Of a stretch of 9,126 nucleotides of DNA, positions 1-5,498 are shown piece after piece. Both the position numbers and the translations under genes were made by a program. The stretch spans positions 1-9,126 of the forward strand of contig CALAFS010000114.1 in NCBI GenBank assembly GCA_937892405.1. Direction: 5' to 3'. This DNA comes from an uncultured Clostridia bacterium. GTDB lineage: Bacteria > Bacillota > Clostridia > Oscillospirales > CAG-272. How positions within the stretch are numbered: the first letter of the stretch is position 1; each line of letters begins with the position of its first letter. The notes beneath the pieces were generated by a model. The model had not been told where the DNA came from. It was given only the letters and a program-made list of their open reading frames with translations, and did no database searches.

Positions 1-1
1 T

Positions 2-385
2 GAAGATATTTTAGACATTGACAGCCCCGAGAGTGTATATTATCAAAAGCGCGGAAAACAAGAACGCGCGGACGCCGTCGAAAAAGCTGCCGAAAATGAA
101 AAAAAGAAAAAACTGAATCGTTGCTATTTGTCTTTTATGGTATTCTGGTGCTTAAAGGACGCAAAAAATGACGAGAGGGTGAAATTTCACGCAAATCAAG
201 GGCTCTTGTTATTTATTTTAGAGGTAGTCGGAATTTCAATCTTAGAAATTCCGAAAATCGGCGGTACTCTCGGTTTCCTTCTTATCGCATTCGCCGTTGC
301 CTTCTCGATCAGGGGGCTTGTCGATATAGATAAGAATAAACAAAGCAAAATCCCGTTGATCGGAAGAATCCGTATTTTGAAATAA
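2..385 (+). CDS. DUF4870/Tic20-like small membrane protein (3' part only)
   Basis: The reading frame is open from the window edge to TAA at 383-385, giving the last 127 residues; the true start lies outside. The visible part begins acidic, then has a charged Glu/Lys-rich linker (about residues 15-40), a short hydrophobic stretch (42-51), the motif KFHANQG (61-67), and two probable membrane helices (about 67-83 and 88-106). It ends in IPLIGRIRIL. FHANQG followed by helices, and a closing IPLIG-like motif, is the pattern I know from DUF4870/Tic20-like proteins. Many of these in Clostridia carry an N-terminal zinc ribbon, which could lie upstream here. Function is unknown. The codons are more A/T-rich than in the genes downstream. 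A hairpin and a terminator follow, so it is the last gene of its transcript. A TTG at 128 in the same frame is probably internal, because the frame stays open and protein-like upstream of it. Confidence 0.7.
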   Translation, partial: EDILDIDSPESVYYQKRGKQERADAVEKAAENEKKKKLNRCYLSFMVFWCLKDAKNDERVKFHANQGLLLFILEVVGISILEIPKIGGTLGFLLIAFAVAFSIRGLVDIDKNKQSKIPLIGRIRILK

Positions 386-390
386 TTATC

Positions 391-453
391 AATTCCGAAT
401 CGGAAATGTCATTTTCGTCATGCGGAGAGATATTTCCGTTATTCGGAGGAATT
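391..453 (+). other. Bulged hairpin in the 3' untranslated region
   Basis: Positions 391-407 can pair with 432-453 to give 17 base pairs. There is a three-base bulge at 445-447, a two-base bulge at 439-440 and a 24-nt loop. It starts five bases after the stop of the small membrane protein gene and precedes the terminator at 467-493. It may stabilise the 3' end of that mRNA or be part of a short 3'-derived RNA; the role is inference. Confidence 0.4.
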
Positions 454-466
454 GCGCGTATATAAA

Positions 467-493
467 GGGAGCCGACAGATGTCGGCTCTTTTT
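467..493 (+). terminator. Intrinsic terminator after the first gene
   Basis: GAGCCGAC (469-476) pairs perfectly with GTCGGCTC (481-488) around the loop AGAT, and five T residues follow (489-493). This is a textbook rho-independent terminator. It separates the left-edge gene from the U32 gene, whose own promoter lies downstream. Confidence 0.88.
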
Positions 494-560
494 GTATCTG
501 CACTTGTCCGTTTCTCCTCCGAAAATCCGGCATATTGCGCCCGAAAATACAAAACTCCTC

Positions 561-589
561 TTTCTTTTTTGGTTTCGGTATGATATAAT
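561..589 (+). promoter_or_regulatory. Extended -10 promoter for the U32 gene
   Basis: TATAAT at 584-589 is preceded by TGA (581-583), making an extended -10 element. The hexamer 17 bp upstream (561-566, TTTCTT) is a poor -35, which an extended -10 can offset. Transcription would start near 596, about 30 bases before the ATG at 627. It lies just after the preceding terminator, as expected for a new transcription unit. Confidence 0.7.
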
Positions 590-626
590 AAAGGAAAATG
601 TGTATTCCGCGTCGAAAGGAGACTTT

Positions 627-2639
627 ATGCGAAGAAAAAGCGATTTGCCGGAGCTGCTCGCGCCGGCAGGCTCTGCCGAGGCGCTGTACGCCGCCGTGGC
701 GGCGGGGGCGGACGCCGTGTATCTCGGCGGAAAAGCCTTCGGCGCCCGCGCCTTTGCGAAGAATTTCGACGCCGAGGCGCTCGCCGACGCGGTGCGGTAT
801 GCGCATCTGCACGGCGTGCGGGTGTATGTGACCGTCAATATTCTGATCTACGATCGCGAGAGGGAAGAGGCGGTTGCCTATTGTGCCGAGCTTTACCGCA
901 TGGGGGTCGACGCCGTGATTATCACGGACATCGGACTGATCCGCGAGGTGCGGGAGAGGATCCCGGGACTGGAGCTTCACGCCTCGACACAGATGTCCCT
1001 TCACAACAGCGCGGGCGTGCGCTTTGCCGCCTCGCTCGGTATGACACGCGCCGTTGTGGCGCGGGAGCTTCCGCTCGCGGATATCCGGCGCGTGGTGGAA
1101 GAATCCCCACTTGAAATCGAGGTTTTCCTGCATGGTGCGCTCTGCGTCTGCCATTCGGGACAGTGCCTTTTTTCCTCCCTTGTCGGCGGGCGGAGCGGGA
1201 ACCGCGGCGAGTGCGCCCAGCCCTGCCGCCTGCCTTACAACGGCGGGAAATATCCTCTTTCCCTGCGCGACCTTTCGCTTGCGGGACATATGCGCGAGCT
1301 GTGCGACAGCGGCGTCGCCTCGCTGAAGATCGAGGGGCGCATGAAGTCGCCCGATTATGTCTATCGGGTGACGAAGCTCTATCGCACTCTCCTCGACGAG
1401 AGACGGGACGCGACCGAAAAGGAGCTTTCCGAGCTTGCCCGCGTCTTCTCCCGCTCGGGGGCGACGGACGGGTATTTTGTCGGGCACCCCGAGCGCCCGA
1501 TGACCGGTGTGCGCACGGCAGAGGATAAAGAAGCGACAAAATCCCTCGGGGAAATGACCTTTGCGCCCGCCCGCGTGCCCGTGCGCGCAAGCGCGGTTTT
1601 TCGTCTCGGAGAGCCTTGCGAAATGACGATTGAAGGTGAAAAAGGGAGCGCCACCGTGCACGGCGAAGTTCCGACAAAAGCGCAGAATTCGCCGCTGAAT
1701 CCCGATGATTTGACAACAAGACTTTGCAAATTCGGCAACACTTACCTGAATCTGCCGCCGAGCAATCTGAAAATTACCGTGGAGGAAGGAATCAATCTTT
1801 CGCCCTCTGCGATCAACGCACTTCGCCGCGCCGCGGCGGAGGCATACGAAAATACCGCGCGGGAGTTTACCTTTCCCGAAAGAGAAGAAGAGAGCGCACC
1901 GCGCACAAAGACCGAACCTTTCACCTCCGCCCTTTTCTTCTCGGAGAAGACCGCCGAGGCGGTCGGGGACGCTCTCGGGGATTTTGACGCGGTATTCGTT
2001 CCTCTCTTCTCCTATGGCGAGGGGAGCGTCGCGAACGGCGTGTACCTGCCCCCCGTCGTCTTCGGTCATGAGTGGGAAAGCGTGCGCCGCGCGGTGCTCG
2101 CCGCCGCGGGGAAAGGGGCGCGCTATGCCCTCGTCGGCAACCCCGGGGCGCTCGAGCTTCTCGAAGGGACAGACCTTGTGCCGATCGGGGACTTCCGCCT
2201 GAATGTCACCAACCGCGGGAGCGCACGCTTCTGGCGGGAGCGCGGGGTTCCCCGCCTGATTCTCTCACCCGAGCTGACCCTCCCGATGCTCCGCGACATC
2301 GGCGGCGGGGCGATCGTCTCGGGGCGAATCCCCCTGATGCTGACCGAACGCTGTTTCGTCAGAGAGAACGGCGGGTGCGAAAAATGCGGGAAGTTCACCT
2401 TTACCGACCGTATGGAGAAGAAGTTCCCCGTCCTGCGGGAGTACCCGCACCGCAATCTGATTTTCAATGCCGTTCCCACCTATATGGGGGACAGGCAGGG
2501 CGAGCTTGCCGCGGCGAAGATTTCGCACACGCATTTCCTCTTCACCGTCGAAGGGGAAGGGGAGGTGCGCCGTCTCCTCTCGGATTACCGACGGGGAGCG
2601 CCCCTCTCCTCTGAGGTGCGGCGGATCCGCGCGAAATAA
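627..2639 (+). CDS. U32-family protein, RlhA-like (probable RNA hydroxylation Fe-S protein)
   Basis: The protein has 670 residues. ATG 627 is chosen because AAAGGAGA (615-622) sits just upstream and the family's opening, ELLAPAGSAEAL (9-20), follows at once; the same frame is open further upstream, but that stretch lies over the promoter. The N-terminal TIM-barrel-like U32 domain (about 8-300) carries the family signature around E165-S184, with C173, C175 and C180, then C196 and C200 in GECAQPCR. These are candidate [4Fe-4S] ligands. A DUF3656-like middle region (about 315-415, including KFGNTYLNL) and a second C-terminal module with C576, C584 and C587 follow. This length and layout match RlhA (E. 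coli YdcP, 653 aa), which hydroxylates C2501 of 23S rRNA; other U32 members are TrhP and UbiU/UbiV. The old 'peptidase/collagenase' label is probably misleading. Family assignment is secure; the exact RNA target is inference. Confidence 0.9.
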   Translation: MRRKSDLPELLAPAGSAEALYAAVAAGADAVYLGGKAFGARAFAKNFDAEALADAVRYAHLHGVRVYVTVNILIYDREREEAVAYCAELYRMGVDAVIITDIGLIREVRERIPGLELHASTQMSLHNSAGVRFAASLGMTRAVVARELPLADIRRVVEESPLEIEVFLHGALCVCHSGQCLFSSLVGGRSGNRGECAQPCRLPYNGGKYPLSLRDLSLAGHMRELCDSGVASLKIEGRMKSPDYVYRVTKLYRTLLDERRDATEKELSELARVFSRSGATDGYFVGHPERPMTGVRTAEDKEATKSLGEMTFAPARVPVRASAVFRLGEPCEMTIEGEKGSATVHGEVPTKAQNSPLNPDDLTTRLCKFGNTYLNLPPSNLKITVEEGINLSPSAINALRRAAAEAYENTAREFTFPEREEESAPRTKTEPFTSALFFSEKTAEAVGDALGDFDAVFVPLFSYGEGSVANGVYLPPVVFGHEWESVRRAVLAAAGKGARYALVGNPGALELLEGTDLVPIGDFRLNVTNRGSARFWRERGVPRLILSPELTLPMLRDIGGGAIVSGRIPLMLTERCFVRENGGCEKCGKFTFTDRMEKKFPVLREYPHRNLIFNAVPTYMGDRQGELAAAKISHTHFLFTVEGEGEVRRLLSDYRRGAPLSSEVRRIRAK

Positions 2640-2640
2640 C

Positions 2641-2668
2641 GCGGCGGAACTCTTTTTGCCGCTTTTTT
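2641..2668 (+). terminator. Possible weak intrinsic terminator between the U32 gene and maf
   Basis: GCGGC (2641-2645) pairs with GCCGC (2658-2662). The stem can be extended inward with two G-U and two A-U pairs (2646-2649 with 2654-2657), and six T residues follow (2663-2668). It starts two bases after the U32 stop codon. No clear promoter is visible between it and maf at 2706, so it may only attenuate read-through rather than end the operon. Confidence 0.5.
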
Positions 2669-2705
2669 CACCTACCGATAAAAAAGATACGGAAAGAAGA
2701 AAACC

Positions 2706-3284
2706 ATGAAACTGATTCTTGCCTCCGGCTCTCCGCGCAGAAAAGAAATCCTCGGCGCGGCAGGCTATGATTTCACCGTACATACGGCAGATGTTGATGA
2801 GACACTGCCCGAGGGCATGCCCGCGAGCGAGGGCGTGCGTCTGCTCGCCGTCCGCAAGGGGGACGCCGTCGCCCGCCTGCTCGGGGACGAGGTGCCGATC
2901 CTCTCGGCGGACACGTTGGTAGAGCTGGACGGAAAAAAACTCGGGAAGCCGAAGGACGCCGAGGACGCCGCGCGTATGCTCCGCGCTCTGTCGGGACGCG
3001 CCCATGCGGTGGACACCGGTGTCGCCGTGCATTACAAGGGAAAATGCGTCTCTGCCGTCGCGGCGACGAAGGTGATTTTTCGTCCCCTTTCCGAAGAGGA
3101 GATCGCGGCATATGTCGCGAGCGGCGAACCGATGGATAAAGCGGGCGCCTATGCCATTCAGGGGCTCGGCGGCGCGCTTGTCGCGGGGTATGACGGTGAC
3201 ATGGACACCGTCGTCGGACTCTCGATGCGGACGGTGAAGCGCCTGCTCGCCGAGGTCACGGGGGAATCTTCCGATGAGGCGTGA
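2706..3284 (+). CDS. maf: Maf-family nucleoside triphosphate pyrophosphatase
   Basis: This 192-residue protein has the usual length and all the main motifs of Maf: LASGSPRRKE (5-14), VDE (30-32), SADT with the probable catalytic Asp69, GKPKD (80-84), SGRAH (96-100), and DKAGAYAIQG (144-153). Maf enzymes are cytosolic and hydrolyse dTTP, UTP or modified nucleotides to the monophosphate and pyrophosphate, which keeps damaged or non-canonical nucleotides out of nucleic acids; they are also linked to septum inhibition. The DKAGAYAIQG form resembles the dTTP/UTP-type (YhdE) subfamily, though substrate cannot be settled by eye. The end is slightly unusual (DGDMDTVVGLS where many have a shorter YxNVVGLP). 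The start has a purine-rich GGAAAGAAG upstream. Its last 11 bases overlap the start of nth, suggesting translational coupling. Confidence 0.93.
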   Translation: MKLILASGSPRRKEILGAAGYDFTVHTADVDETLPEGMPASEGVRLLAVRKGDAVARLLGDEVPILSADTLVELDGKKLGKPKDAEDAARMLRALSGRAHAVDTGVAVHYKGKCVSAVAATKVIFRPLSEEEIAAYVASGEPMDKAGAYAIQGLGGALVAGYDGDMDTVVGLSMRTVKRLLAEVTGESSDEA

Positions 3285-3984
3285 CGAGAAGAAAGAGCGC
3301 CTCGCGGCGATCGTCGCAAGGCTGAAAGAGGTCTATCCCGACGCGGTCTGCGCCTTGGAATACGAGGGCGACCCGTGGCGCCTTCTTGTCATGGGGCGGC
3401 TTTCCGCCCAGTGCACGGACGCAAGAGTGAATATCGTTTGCAAAGAATTATTTGCAAAATATCCCGATGCGGCGGCGATGGCGGCAGGAAATCTTGCCGA
3501 AATCGAAGAAATCGTCAAACCGTGCGGGCTGTATCGCGTCAAGGCGGAGAACATCCGCGACGCCTCCCGCCTGCTGGTCGATGAATACGGTGGGAACCTT
3601 CCCGACACGATGGAGGCACTCCTGACCTTTCCCGGCGTCGGGCGAAAGATCGCCAATCTTCTGCTCGGCGATGTGTTCCGAAAGCCTGCGGTCGTCTGCG
3701 ACACGCACTGTATCCGTATCTGCGGCAGACTCGGCATGTATCCCGAAAAAGAGAAGAACCCCGAGAAAATCGAAAAGATCCTCACCGCTTTGATCGTCCC
3801 CGAGGAGGGGAGCGACTTCTGCCATCGGATCGTGTGGTTCGGCAGGGAGATCTGTACCGCCCGCGCGCCGAAGTGCGACGGGTGCCCCCTCGCGGATCTG
3901 TGCGAAAAGCACCGCCGCGAGAGCGCCGCGGACAAAGCGGTCGGGGACACAAAAAAGCGGAAAGCGGAATCGGAAACAAAATGA
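3274..3984 (+). CDS. nth: Endonuclease III (DNA glycosylase/AP lyase)
   Basis: The protein has 236 residues. It removes oxidised pyrimidines from DNA and cleaves the abasic site in base excision repair. Visible features are the LSAQCTDARVN region (43-53), a helix-hairpin-helix around FPGVGRKIANLLLGD (119-133) with the catalytic Lys125, the catalytic Asp143 in VCDTHC, and an iron-sulfur loop C194-x6-C201-x2-C204-x5-C210 that matches the spacing of E. coli Nth exactly. A charged Lys/Glu-rich tail (about 211-236) extends beyond the usual end and looks dispensable. The start lies inside maf (11-base overlap), with a G-rich stretch GGGGGA (3260-3265) as a possible ribosome binding site. Its stop overlaps the next ATG (ATGA at 3981-3984). 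Confidence 0.95.
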   Translation: MRRDEKKERLAAIVARLKEVYPDAVCALEYEGDPWRLLVMGRLSAQCTDARVNIVCKELFAKYPDAAAMAAGNLAEIEEIVKPCGLYRVKAENIRDASRLLVDEYGGNLPDTMEALLTFPGVGRKIANLLLGDVFRKPAVVCDTHCIRICGRLGMYPEKEKNPEKIEKILTALIVPEEGSDFCHRIVWFGREICTARAPKCDGCPLADLCEKHRRESAADKAVGDTKKRKAESETK

Positions 3985-4574
3985 GAGAAAAGCCGCACAT
4001 CTCCCTCCCTATTATTGTGGAAGGAAAATACGATAAAAACACCCTTTCTCAGCTCGTCGACGCGCACATTCTGCCGACCGACGGCTTTGCCATCTTCCAC
4101 GCGAAAGAGAGGCAGGCATATCTCCGCCGCGTGTGCGAAGAGCACGGCGCCATTCTCCTCACCGACTCGGACGGAGGCGGGACGCAGATCCGCTCTTTTC
4201 TCGCGGGGATTCTGCCGAAGGAAAAAATCCACTCGGTCTACATCCCGAAGATCGAGGGGAAAGAAAAACGAAAAGCCAAAGCAGGGAAGGCGGGCACCCT
4301 CGGCGTCGAGGGTATGCCCCCCGAGGTGCTCCTCGGTCTGCTCGCCCCCTTTTTCGACGGTACGGTGAGGGAAGAGAAGCCCCCCGTCACGAGCCTCGAC
4401 CTGTACGAAGACGGGCTCTCCGGTGGGATGGGCGCGAAGGAAAAACGCGCCGCCCTCTGCCGCCTCTACGGCTTCCCGGACGATCTCACAACGCACGCCC
4501 TGCTCGAAGCATTGAATCTTTTCTCCGATAAAGAAGAGTATCGGGAAAAGGTGAAAGCACTTGGTGAAATATAA
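3981..4574 (+). CDS. TOPRIM-DUF4093 protein, ribonuclease M5-like
   Basis: The protein has 197 residues. ATG 3981 is chosen because it forms an ATGA overlap with the nth stop and gives the expected TOPRIM start; the frame is also open upstream but only inside nth. The TOPRIM fold occupies about residues 8-95, with the metal-binding Glu14 in PIIVEGKYDK and the DxD pair Asp62/Asp64 in LLTDSDGGG. A basic stretch (93-104) and GVEGMP (108-113) follow. The C-terminal part (about 138-192, GLSGGMGAKEKRAAL then LLEALNLFSDKEEY) resembles DUF4093, the C-terminal domain of RNase M5. RNase M5 matures 5S rRNA in Firmicutes and is usually found beside ksgA/rsmA; here the partner is nth. It may be the organism's RNase M5 or a clostridial paralogue with another RNA or DNA target. 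The ribosome binding site is weak, consistent with coupling to nth. Confidence 0.82.
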   Translation: MREKPHISLPIIVEGKYDKNTLSQLVDAHILPTDGFAIFHAKERQAYLRRVCEEHGAILLTDSDGGGTQIRSFLAGILPKEKIHSVYIPKIEGKEKRKAKAGKAGTLGVEGMPPEVLLGLLAPFFDGTVREEKPPVTSLDLYEDGLSGGMGAKEKRAALCRLYGFPDDLTTHALLEALNLFSDKEEYREKVKALGEI

Positions 4575-4575
4575 T

Positions 4576-4622
4576 AAAACCGACAAATATGCAAAGAAAT
4601 ATGTGCATATTTGTCGGTTTTT
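4576..4622 (+). terminator. Strong intrinsic terminator after the maf-nth-TOPRIM genes
   Basis: Positions 4576-4592 (AAAACCGACAAATATGC) are perfectly complementary to 4605-4621, a 17-bp stem that can gain one more A-T pair, and the 3' arm ends in TTTTT (4618-4622). Because the 5' arm begins with an A run, it could also stop transcription from the other direction. It starts right after the TAA of the TOPRIM gene. Confidence 0.92.
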
Positions 4623-4635
4623 ATCGAAATGGGAG

Positions 4636-4667
4636 CTTATCGAATGCAGAACTTATCGAATGCAGAA
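4636..4667 (+). repeat. Tandem 16-bp direct repeat
   Basis: CTTATCGAATGCAGAA occurs twice with no gap (4636-4651 and 4652-4667), both exact. The second copy is also the start of the 36-bp inverted repeat whose partner is at 4791-4826. It lies 13 bases after the terminator in non-coding DNA. Confidence 0.9.
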
Positions 4668-4844
4668 TTAAGAATTATGAATTCAGAATTCAGAATTATA
4701 TAATCAAGACTTCTTTTCTCTCGCCGCAGGTTTATTTTATCAAAAAGAATGAAAAGGCAGAAAAGAGAAATATACGATCGACCATAGCCTAATTCTTAAT
4801 TCTTAATTCTGCATTCGTTAAGTTCTTCATTCTGAATTCTGAAC
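4648..4844. repeat. AATTCTGAATTC-type inverted repeat mosaic
   Basis: 4648-4683 and 4791-4826 are inverted copies, with 34 of 36 bases complementary, separated by 107 bp. A second motif, TTCAGAATTCAGAAT (4682-4696), has an exact inverted copy at 4829-4843. The two motifs are not in mirror order, so this is not one simple palindrome but rearranged or separately inserted pieces. The AT-rich 107-bp centre (4684-4790) has no ORF of note. Similar GAATTAAGAATT/AATTCTGAATTC repeats are, to my knowledge, common in clostridial intergenic regions; their origin is unclear. Confidence 0.8.
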
Positions 4845-4874
4845 TAAAAATTGATTCTTCTCTCTCGCCGCAGG
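4708..4874 (+). repeat. Direct repeat of about 22 bp flanking a 122-bp segment
   Basis: TCTCTCGCCGCAGG is present exactly at 4717-4730 and 4861-4874. The similarity extends leftward to about 4708 and 4853 (GACTTCTTT against GATTCTTC). The direct repeats flank 4731-4852, which holds the right half of the AATTCTGAATTC mosaic. The second copy runs into the hairpin array; the first copy does not, which suggests duplication or insertion at this point. Confidence 0.7.
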
Positions 4875-4962
4875 CGAATTTCACCGCGCAGCGATTTCAC
4901 GCGCGAAGCGCATTTCACCCGATCGCAGGTCGGATTTCGTTGCGAGTTGCAGGTGCAACTCG
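4865..4962 (+). repeat. Array of five small hairpins with a constant 7-nt spacer
   Basis: Five short palindromes follow one another: TCGCC-GCA-GGCGA (4865-4877), CGC-GCA-GCG (4885-4893), GCGC-GAA-GCGC (4901-4911), CCGATC-GCA-GGTCGG (4919-4933, one G-T pair) and CGAGTTGCA-GG-TGCAACTCG (4943-4962). The spacers are ATTTCAC at 4878-4884, 4894-4900 and 4912-4918, then the variant ATTTCGT (4934-4940). Stem sequences differ from unit to unit yet each stays self-complementary, and four loops are GCA or GAA. The pattern implies that structure, not sequence, is kept. No protein-coding sense is visible. Similar arrays occur in clostridial genomes as far as I recall; no function is known to me. Confidence 0.85.
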
Positions 4963-4964
4963 CC

Positions 4965-5346
4965 GTAGGGGTCGGCGCCCCCGACGACCCGCTACGCGAA
5001 GGTGTGATTTGCGTTATCGGGAGGTTGTTTCGTCGTCGTTTTGCCCGTAGGGGCGACCATCGGTCGCCCGCTTTGGTGTTTCTATATGCGATGGTATCGG
5101 CTTTTTGCCGTGCGGGCTCCCTCCGTCATTTTTTGTGAAAATGAAACCTCCCTCAATGCGTTCGCTTTGAAGGAGGCTTTTGGTGCGAAGATTCTTCGTG
5201 GCATCTTAATTTTTGCCATGCGGAAAATCATGCGTTTTACAGCGGGCGACCGATGGTCGCCCCTACGATGGAAGCGAACGAAAATGCCTCGAAAAAACGC
5301 ATATGCTTGACGAAACGAGCGGGTCGTCGAGGGCGCCGACCCCTAC
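4965..5346. repeat. 382-bp inverted repeat with paired REP-like hairpin blocks
   Basis: The left arm (4965-5072) and right arm (5241-5346) are inverted copies around a 168-bp centre. The outer blocks 4965-4992 and 5319-5346 agree at 27 of 28 positions, and the inner blocks 5046-5072 and 5241-5267 at 27 of 27. The linkers (53 and 51 bp) are only partly alike, about 19 of 27 in their best ungapped stretch. Each inner block is itself a hairpin, GGGCGACC-loop-GGTCGCCC; the outer blocks also contain a GGGTCG/CGACCC stem. The layout resembles a MITE or a REP/BIME pair. No target-site duplication is visible and no transposase is encoded. Short ORFs crossing it have no protein-like character. Confidence 0.85.
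5147..5176. repeat. CCTCC...GGAGG palindrome inside the inverted repeat
   Basis: CCTCCCTCAA (5147-5156) pairs with TTGAAGGAGG (5167-5176) with one mismatch; the loop contains GCG-TT-CGC (5158-5165). It sits in the centre of the 382-bp inverted repeat and is preceded by a second small hairpin, TCATTTT/AAAATGA (about 5127-5145). It is not followed by a clean T run, so I call it a repeat rather than a terminator. Confidence 0.6.
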
Positions 5347-5483
5347 AAATGTAGAGAAGCGTTTCCGCCTCGATGGTTTGTTTTTTTGAAACAAAGCGTA
5401 AAAGCAGGCGAAAAAGCGCGAAAAAATTTCAGAAGAAATATCGGGAAAACTTTCTTTGTGTTCATAATTTATTTATATATATA

Positions 5484-5492
5484 TGGTATAAT
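5484..5492 (+). promoter_or_regulatory. Extended -10 promoter of the ABC transporter operon
   Basis: TGGTATAAT (TATAAT at 5487-5492) is a strong extended -10 in a very AT-rich stretch. No good -35 is seen: 17 bp upstream is ATAATT, and TTCATA (5461-5466) is too far at 20 bp. Transcription would begin near 5499, leaving a leader of about 125 nt before the ATPase start at 5625. Confidence 0.7.
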
Positions 5493-5498
5493 GAAAAA

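Noticed and set aside
420..626. Upstream extension of the U32 gene to an ATG at 420
   Set aside because: It would run through the terminator and the extended -10 promoter; the ATG at 627 has an AAAGGAGA site and is where family similarity begins.
309..2069. Long reverse-strand open frame (586 codons) opposite the U32 gene
   Set aside because: It lies antisense to a gene with clear family motifs, is rich in Arg, His and Gly as expected of a shadow in G+C-rich DNA, and has no recognisable domain or ribosome binding site.
4851..5310. Short + strand frames across the repeat island (4851-5138 and 5041-5310)
   Set aside because: They translate the hairpin array and inverted repeat arms, lack ribosome binding sites and have Arg-rich, non-protein-like composition.
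4865..5346. CRISPR array
   Set aside because: The repeated unit is only a 7-nt spacer with palindromes of 9-20 nt; there are no 24-40 nt repeats with unique spacers of equal length and no cas genes.
4965..5346. Insertion sequence with terminal inverted repeats
   Set aside because: No transposase-like ORF between the arms and no flanking target duplication; at most it is a non-autonomous, MITE-like element.
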